From positions 1 through 10,623 of the forward strand of contig JAJPJU010000126.1 of assembly GCA_021324035.1 (NCBI GenBank): DNA of 10,623 nt, given 5' to 3'. The notes below the pieces were generated by a model. That model ran no database searches, was not told the origin of the DNA, and saw only the letters and a list, made by a program, of their open reading frames with translations. Source of the DNA: Spartobacteria bacterium (lineage in GTDB: Bacteria; Verrucomicrobiota; Verrucomicrobiia; Chthoniobacterales; UBA10450). This document shows positions 7,684 to 10,623 of the stretch, one piece after another (the stretch's first letter is position 1; each line of letters starts with the position of its first letter). The position numbers and the translations under genes were made by a program.

Positions 7684-8104
7684 CCTTGAAATGCGAAAGG
7701 CGAAACGCGAAGCGCGAAATATTTGCGGCGCATTCGCGCTCTACGAGGTGCTCATGGGCGTGGCGATTTTTGCATTCGGCGTGCTCGCTCTTGGTCGCGC
7801 GGTGGAAAATTGCCTCAACGCCAGCACTCTGAACGCCGAAGAAAATCGTGTTCGCCTGATTTTGGCTAACCGGATGGCGGAAGTGCAGACCACGCCCGGT
7901 CCGCCTGAACCGGCCAAGGAGTTCACCATCGATACCGGTTACGGCAATGTGAAACTGATTCAGGCCGCCGCCGATGCCGGATTGAAAGACGATAACGGCG
8001 CCCAAATTTCTGGTCTTCATCGGATAATTCTCACCGCGAAATGGACGCGGGATGGAATCGGACAAACGGAGCAAATCGAATTTTATGTTTACCGTCCGGG
8101 ATAA
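7670..8104 (+). CDS. Type II secretion-like pseudopilin, GspI-type
   Basis: A minor pseudopilin of up to 144 residues. The anchor reads CGA then FALYEVLMGVAIFAFGVLALG, matching the GspI pattern xFTLxEVLVALAIFA, with Glu at +5 if cleavage follows Ala; cutting after Gly would leave Glu at +6. The body, including LNAEENRVRLILANRMAEVQ, is typical of GspI, followed by a short beta-rich domain ending EQIEFYVYRPG. GspI normally forms the pseudopilus tip with GspJ and GspK, the next two genes here. The ATG at 7670 overlaps the preceding stop by 14 bases; an ATG at 7691 would leave a 7-base gap. The leader is encoded by a 7-base tandem array and is rich in Arg and Lys. Neither start has a recognisable ribosome binding site. 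Confidence 0.8.
   Translation: MRRSSLEMRKAKREARNICGAFALYEVLMGVAIFAFGVLALGRAVENCLNASTLNAEENRVRLILANRMAEVQTTPGPPEPAKEFTIDTGYGNVKLIQAAADAGLKDDNGAQISGLHRIILTAKWTRDGIGQTEQIEFYVYRPG
7688..7720 (+). repeat. 7-base tandem array in the leader-coding part of the gspI-like gene
   Basis: About 4.7 tandem units follow the consensus GAAANGC: units begin at 7688, 7695, 7702, 7709 and 7716, and differ mainly at the fifth base. The first unit contains the in-frame ATG at 7691. The array encodes a strongly basic leader, MRKAKREARN, ending just before the pseudopilin anchor. It shares unit length and sequence with the array at the start of the gspK-like gene. Confidence 0.75.
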
Positions 8105-8789
8105 TCGCAGATCGATCCTCGATGCTGGATACTGGATGCTGGATTCGAAAATCGAGAATCCAGAATCGAGAATCAAGTATCGCCTCCTTCGTAGAGGCGG
8201 ATTTACGCTGCTCGAAATCATCGTCGCCGTTGCGATCCTGGCGACCATGGCGATGGCGATCTACCGGTTCGTTCAATCGAACATGGTGGCGATTCGGGTT
8301 TCGTCCGAGGCGATTGCCGCGGACGCGCGCTATGAAGGACTGCGCGAGGTGTTAATGGCGCAATGGCAGAGTTTACCGCCGGGAAAAGGGGCGCTTCTGG
8401 GCGACACTTATAAATTGGACGACCGCTCCCGCGACGAAATCCGCTGGGTTTGCGGCGCCGGACCGGGATTAATGACACGCTACGCCGCCGGCGACTACAT
8501 TGTCAGTCTGCGGCTGCAATCGGAGAAGAACAGCAACCGATACGATCTTGGACTTCTTCGTAAACCAAGAAACGATTCCGCGCTGTCTGATGCAAAAGAA
8601 AGCTGGGTTCCGTTGATCGACAACGTGACTTCGTTGCAAATCCGTTACTTCGACGTGCGACTGAACACCTGGGTGGAACGCTGGACAGATGCGGCCACGC
8701 TGCCGCGCCTGGTCAAGGTCACGGTGGGCCGCCCCGATGCATCCGTGCCATGGCAAGCGATCATCCCGCTCGGACGAACGCCATTATGA
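8085..8789 (+). CDS. Type II secretion-like pseudopilin, GspJ-type
   Basis: A minor pseudopilin with the canonical processing site RRGG then FTLLEIIVAVAILATMAMAIYRF: Gly at -1, Phe at +1, Glu at +5. The body has the GspJ-like course, with long spacing after the helix, IRWVCGAGPGLM and a late SLQIRYFDVRLNTWVERW segment followed by VKVTVGR, giving about 200 residues after cleavage. GspJ forms the pseudopilus tip complex with GspI and GspK. The start is uncertain: ATG at 8052 overlaps the previous gene by 53 bases, 8085 by 20 bases, and 8136 leaves a 31-base gap. No ATG, GTG or TTG lies in frame between 8136 and the processing site, so every possible start includes part of the 7-base repeat array. 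It ends in an ATGA overlap with the gspK-like gene. Confidence 0.82.
   Translation: MFTVRDNRRSILDAGYWMLDSKIENPESRIKYRLLRRGGFTLLEIIVAVAILATMAMAIYRFVQSNMVAIRVSSEAIAADARYEGLREVLMAQWQSLPPGKGALLGDTYKLDDRSRDEIRWVCGAGPGLMTRYAAGDYIVSLRLQSEKNSNRYDLGLLRKPRNDSALSDAKESWVPLIDNVTSLQIRYFDVRLNTWVERWTDAATLPRLVKVTVGRPDASVPWQAIIPLGRTPL
8114..8176 (+). repeat. Degenerate 7-base tandem array over the gspI/gspJ junction and the gspJ leader
   Basis: Nine consecutive 7-base units can be counted without a gap, beginning at 8114, 8121, 8128 and so on to 8170. The left units follow GATNCTG and the right units follow GAATCNA. The fourth unit supplies the ATG at 8136. Across the centre, CTGGATTC (8139-8146) is perfectly complementary to GAATCCAG (8156-8163) with a 9-base loop, so the array also forms an 8-bp hairpin. 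In frame it encodes residues such as DAGYWMLDSKIEN. Confidence 0.8.
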
Positions 8790-9715
8790 GAAATTCGAAG
8801 GTCGAAATGCGAAATGCGAAATGTTCGTCCGGTGCGGCGATCATGCTCGCTCTGTGGGCGCTCTTTCTATTAAGCGCGCTGGTGATTTCGTGGGCGCTCG
8901 ATATCAACTCGCGTCTGACGGTGGCAAGCGAAGGCGGCCGGATGTTGAAGGCTGAAGCAGTCGCCTGTTCGGGAGCGGAAGTGGCGTTGAATCCCACCAC
9001 CAAACCGGGTTCGCCGAATTTGAACGGGGAATTAAATGGCGGTGCCACCTACAACGCGCGGCTAACCGGTGAAGGTGGACGCATCGATATGAATTGGGTC
9101 TTCGCTCGGCCTGAGACGGTTGAGCTCTTGCGCAGGTACTTGGAAAACAAGGGAATCGATCTCAATGAACGCAATCTAATGGTAGACGCGCTTCAGGATT
9201 GGGTGTCACCTAACGTCGGTTTGCACAGTTTGAATGCGCCGCCTGAAAGCGACAACTACCATCCCGCACACGCGCCACTTGTCCGTATTGATGAACTGAA
9301 AAAAGTAGCTGGGTGGGCAGATTTTACTTCAGTGCCAGGATGGGATGATGATTTCACCGTGAATACTCAGCAGGGTATCGATCCGACGTGGGCTTCCCGC
9401 GACGTTTTGCTTGCACTTCCTGGAGTCAGGCCGGAAATGGTAGACCGTTTTTTGCAAATTCGCCAAGGACCTGACGGCATCGATGGAACCGAAGATGACA
9501 CGCCGATCCAAGGCATCGACGATATTCGCCAAATGCTTGGATTAAGCGACCCGCGACAGATTGAACAACTTAAACTTTTTCTCGCACCAAGCTTTCCCGT
9601 GCCGGTATTTCGCGTCAGCAGTGTTGGAACCGCCGGCCGAGCAACTCGCACCGTGCAAATGGTTTTCCGGCGAGTTGGTGTTATGCCGCAAGTAATTACC
9701 TGGAAAGAATTCTAG
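8786..9715 (+). CDS. gspK: Type II secretion-like minor pseudopilin GspK
   Basis: A 309-residue GspK-like protein, the largest minor pseudopilin, thought to cap the pseudopilus tip with GspI and GspJ. The anchor SSG then AAIMLALWALFLLSALVISWA has Gly at -1 (residue 16) and, as usual for GspK, lacks the +5 Glu. The body shows the family's features: a leading LKAEAVACSGAEVAL helix, LMVDALQDWVSPNVG, RIDELKKVAGW, and a helix-hairpin-helix-like LLALPGVRPEMVDRFLQIRQ, followed by PDGIDGTEDDTPIQGID, an acidic loop that could bind calcium. The ATG at 8786 overlaps the gspJ stop as ATGA, which favours it over the ORF extension to 8750. A second in-frame ATG at 8807 lies inside the 7-base array that encodes the leader. 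The TAG stop shares one base with the next gene's GTG. Confidence 0.88.
   Translation: MRNSKVEMRNAKCSSGAAIMLALWALFLLSALVISWALDINSRLTVASEGGRMLKAEAVACSGAEVALNPTTKPGSPNLNGELNGGATYNARLTGEGGRIDMNWVFARPETVELLRRYLENKGIDLNERNLMVDALQDWVSPNVGLHSLNAPPESDNYHPAHAPLVRIDELKKVAGWADFTSVPGWDDDFTVNTQQGIDPTWASRDVLLALPGVRPEMVDRFLQIRQGPDGIDGTEDDTPIQGIDDIRQMLGLSDPRQIEQLKLFLAPSFPVPVFRVSSVGTAGRATRTVQMVFRRVGVMPQVITWKEF
8790..8823 (+). repeat. 7-base tandem array in the leader-coding part of gspK
   Basis: Units begin at 8790, 8797, 8804, 8811 and 8818 (the last is 6 bases), with consensus GAAATGC; the two units at 8804 and 8811 are identical. ATG triplets at 8807, 8814 and 8821 fall in three different reading frames, and only 8807 is in the gspK frame. 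The array begins immediately after the ATGA start/stop overlap and ends before the Ser-Ser-Gly processing region. Confidence 0.78.
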
Positions 9716-10623
9716 TGCCCGATCCCAAGCCCACAATTCCCAGCCGCGTCTTCATTACACCAACAGCGCATGGGTGGAACCTGTTGCGGGCGCGCGACGG
9801 TAACGGCGCGTGGGACGTTCGTCTCCTTCCGACACTCGGTGAAGTCGCTCCGTTGGTTTCTCCTCAAGACGATATCGTTCTTAGTTTGCCGATCGACGCG
9901 GTTCTGGCGCAGCGGTTCCGATTGCCGACGATCGATCCCGCGGAGTTTCCGGAAATGGTCCGGCTTCAAATCGAAAAGGCTCTCCCGTTTTCGCCGGAGG
10001 AAGTGACCGCCGATTTCGAGCTGATTGAGCAAAACGAAACCGAGAGCGTGATTTCTGCCGTGGCCGTGCGAAACGAGCGACTCGCGGAAATCGCCGCCCC
10101 CTTGCTCGACAAGGGCGTGATTCCGCAACAAGTGACAGTTTACGCCGCCCAGCGCGCGACAACTCATGCGCCCGAAGGCCGCGCATTATTCATTTATCCC
10201 GAAGGCGAAACGCTTGTCTCGGCCGTGACCGAAAATGGAAAAGTCAGTCTGACCCGCACTCTGGATGGAGTCGAACCGGAACGATTGCAAGCCGAGCTGC
10301 CACAAATTGCGATGAGCGCTGAATTGCAGGGAATCAAACCTTCGTTTCCGAACGTGTTGCTCGATGAATCGTGTTACGAGCTGCGCGACACAATCAAAAA
10401 GGTTCTATCCAGTCCCACGGAATTGGTTGGAGTCGAAACCCCGCCGGCGTCGGTAAAACTCAATTTGTTGCCGGAAAGTTGGCGGCTACGGCGGAGCCAA
10501 TTGGCGAAGCGGGGTGAATGGCGGAAGCGACTGATCATGGCCGGCGCTGCCTATGGCGGATTGTTTCTCCTCTTCTTACTTTATCTCGTCTACACGAAGC
10601 TGGCGGTTGCCCGGCTCGATCGA
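9715..10623 (+). CDS. GspL/PilM-like secretion assembly protein (partial, first 303 residues)
   Basis: This frame is open from GTG at 9715 to the right edge, so the C-terminus is missing. It shares one base with the gspK stop (TAGTG). Residues 1 to about 250 form a cytoplasmic domain like the actin-fold part of GspL/PilM, with DIVLSLPIDAVLAQRFRLP (53-71) and the diagnostic MVRLQIEKALPFSPEEV (81-97). KLNLLPESWR and a basic stretch precede one transmembrane helix at about 273-293 (MAGAAYGGLFLLFLLYLVY), followed by the start of a periplasmic coiled segment. GspL recruits the GspE ATPase to the inner-membrane platform. The NLLPE motif just before the helix is also typical of PilN, so this may be a PilM-PilN-like fusion in the manner of GspL. 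Gene order after gspK supports GspL. Confidence 0.82.
   Translation, partial: MPDPKPTIPSRVFITPTAHGWNLLRARDGNGAWDVRLLPTLGEVAPLVSPQDDIVLSLPIDAVLAQRFRLPTIDPAEFPEMVRLQIEKALPFSPEEVTADFELIEQNETESVISAVAVRNERLAEIAAPLLDKGVIPQQVTVYAAQRATTHAPEGRALFIYPEGETLVSAVTENGKVSLTRTLDGVEPERLQAELPQIAMSAELQGIKPSFPNVLLDESCYELRDTIKKVLSSPTELVGVETPPASVKLNLLPESWRLRRSQLAKRGEWRKRLIMAGAAYGGLFLLFLLYLVYTKLAVARLDR

Noticed and set aside
8114..8176. CRISPR array
   Set aside because: The units are 7 bases long and directly adjacent, with no spacers and no cas genes.
7448..8248. 266-codon minus-strand open frame across the pseudopilin genes
   Set aside because: It is antisense to three real genes and includes translated repeat DNA.
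8750..8785. 12-codon upstream extension of gspK
   Set aside because: The ATGA overlap at 8786 is the normal coupling arrangement, and the extension would lie inside gspJ.

Overview
The window reads as chromosomal DNA from a Gram-negative, probably soil-dwelling bacterium with moderately high GC. The gene set points to Verrucomicrobiota (Chthoniobacter/Udaeobacter-like) or possibly Acidobacteriota: an EgtB/EgtD pair without EgtA, a DUF2934-like acidic protein, a divergent tatA, and a HIJKL-ordered pseudopilin cluster with a PilM/GspL-like protein. The phylum is an inference; there is no rRNA or other marker gene here.

Region 1 (1-3086, minus strand) is a tightly packed four-gene operon, read right to left: a small acidic DUF2934-like protein, egtB (sulfoxide synthase), egtD (histidine trimethyltransferase), and the N-terminal part of an ABC transporter ATPase of the quaternary-amine/osmoprotectant type that runs off the left edge. 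The first three genes are joined by 4-base start/stop overlaps (TTGA, GTGA), and the ATPase starts 6 bases after egtD. EgtD makes hercynine, EgtB adds sulfur to it, and the ATPase may energise transport of a betaine-like product or substrate.

Region 2 (3197-5170, plus strand) holds an alpha/beta hydrolase followed 18 bases later by a long LOG-family (TIGR00730-like) nucleotide-binding protein. The LOG gene converges on, and overlaps by 12 bases, a minus-strand GT4 glycosyltransferase (5159-6346). An acyl carrier protein lies just upstream of the glycosyltransferase, and tatA lies further upstream on the same strand.

Region 3 (7192-10623, plus strand) is a type II secretion/type IV pilus-like cluster in canonical order: gspH-, gspI-, gspJ- and gspK-like genes, then a gspL/pilM-like gene cut by the right edge. 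It starts divergently from tatA, so a folded-protein export component sits back to back with a folded-protein secretion machine. 

The most unusual signal is a set of three separate 7-base tandem arrays placed over the leader-coding ends of gspI, gspJ and gspK, directly before the pseudopilin anchor segment. They supply in-frame start codons, and in gspJ the array cannot be excluded from the coding sequence. No RNA genes, insertion sequences or CRISPR arrays were seen, and no gene-free stretch exceeds 300 bases.
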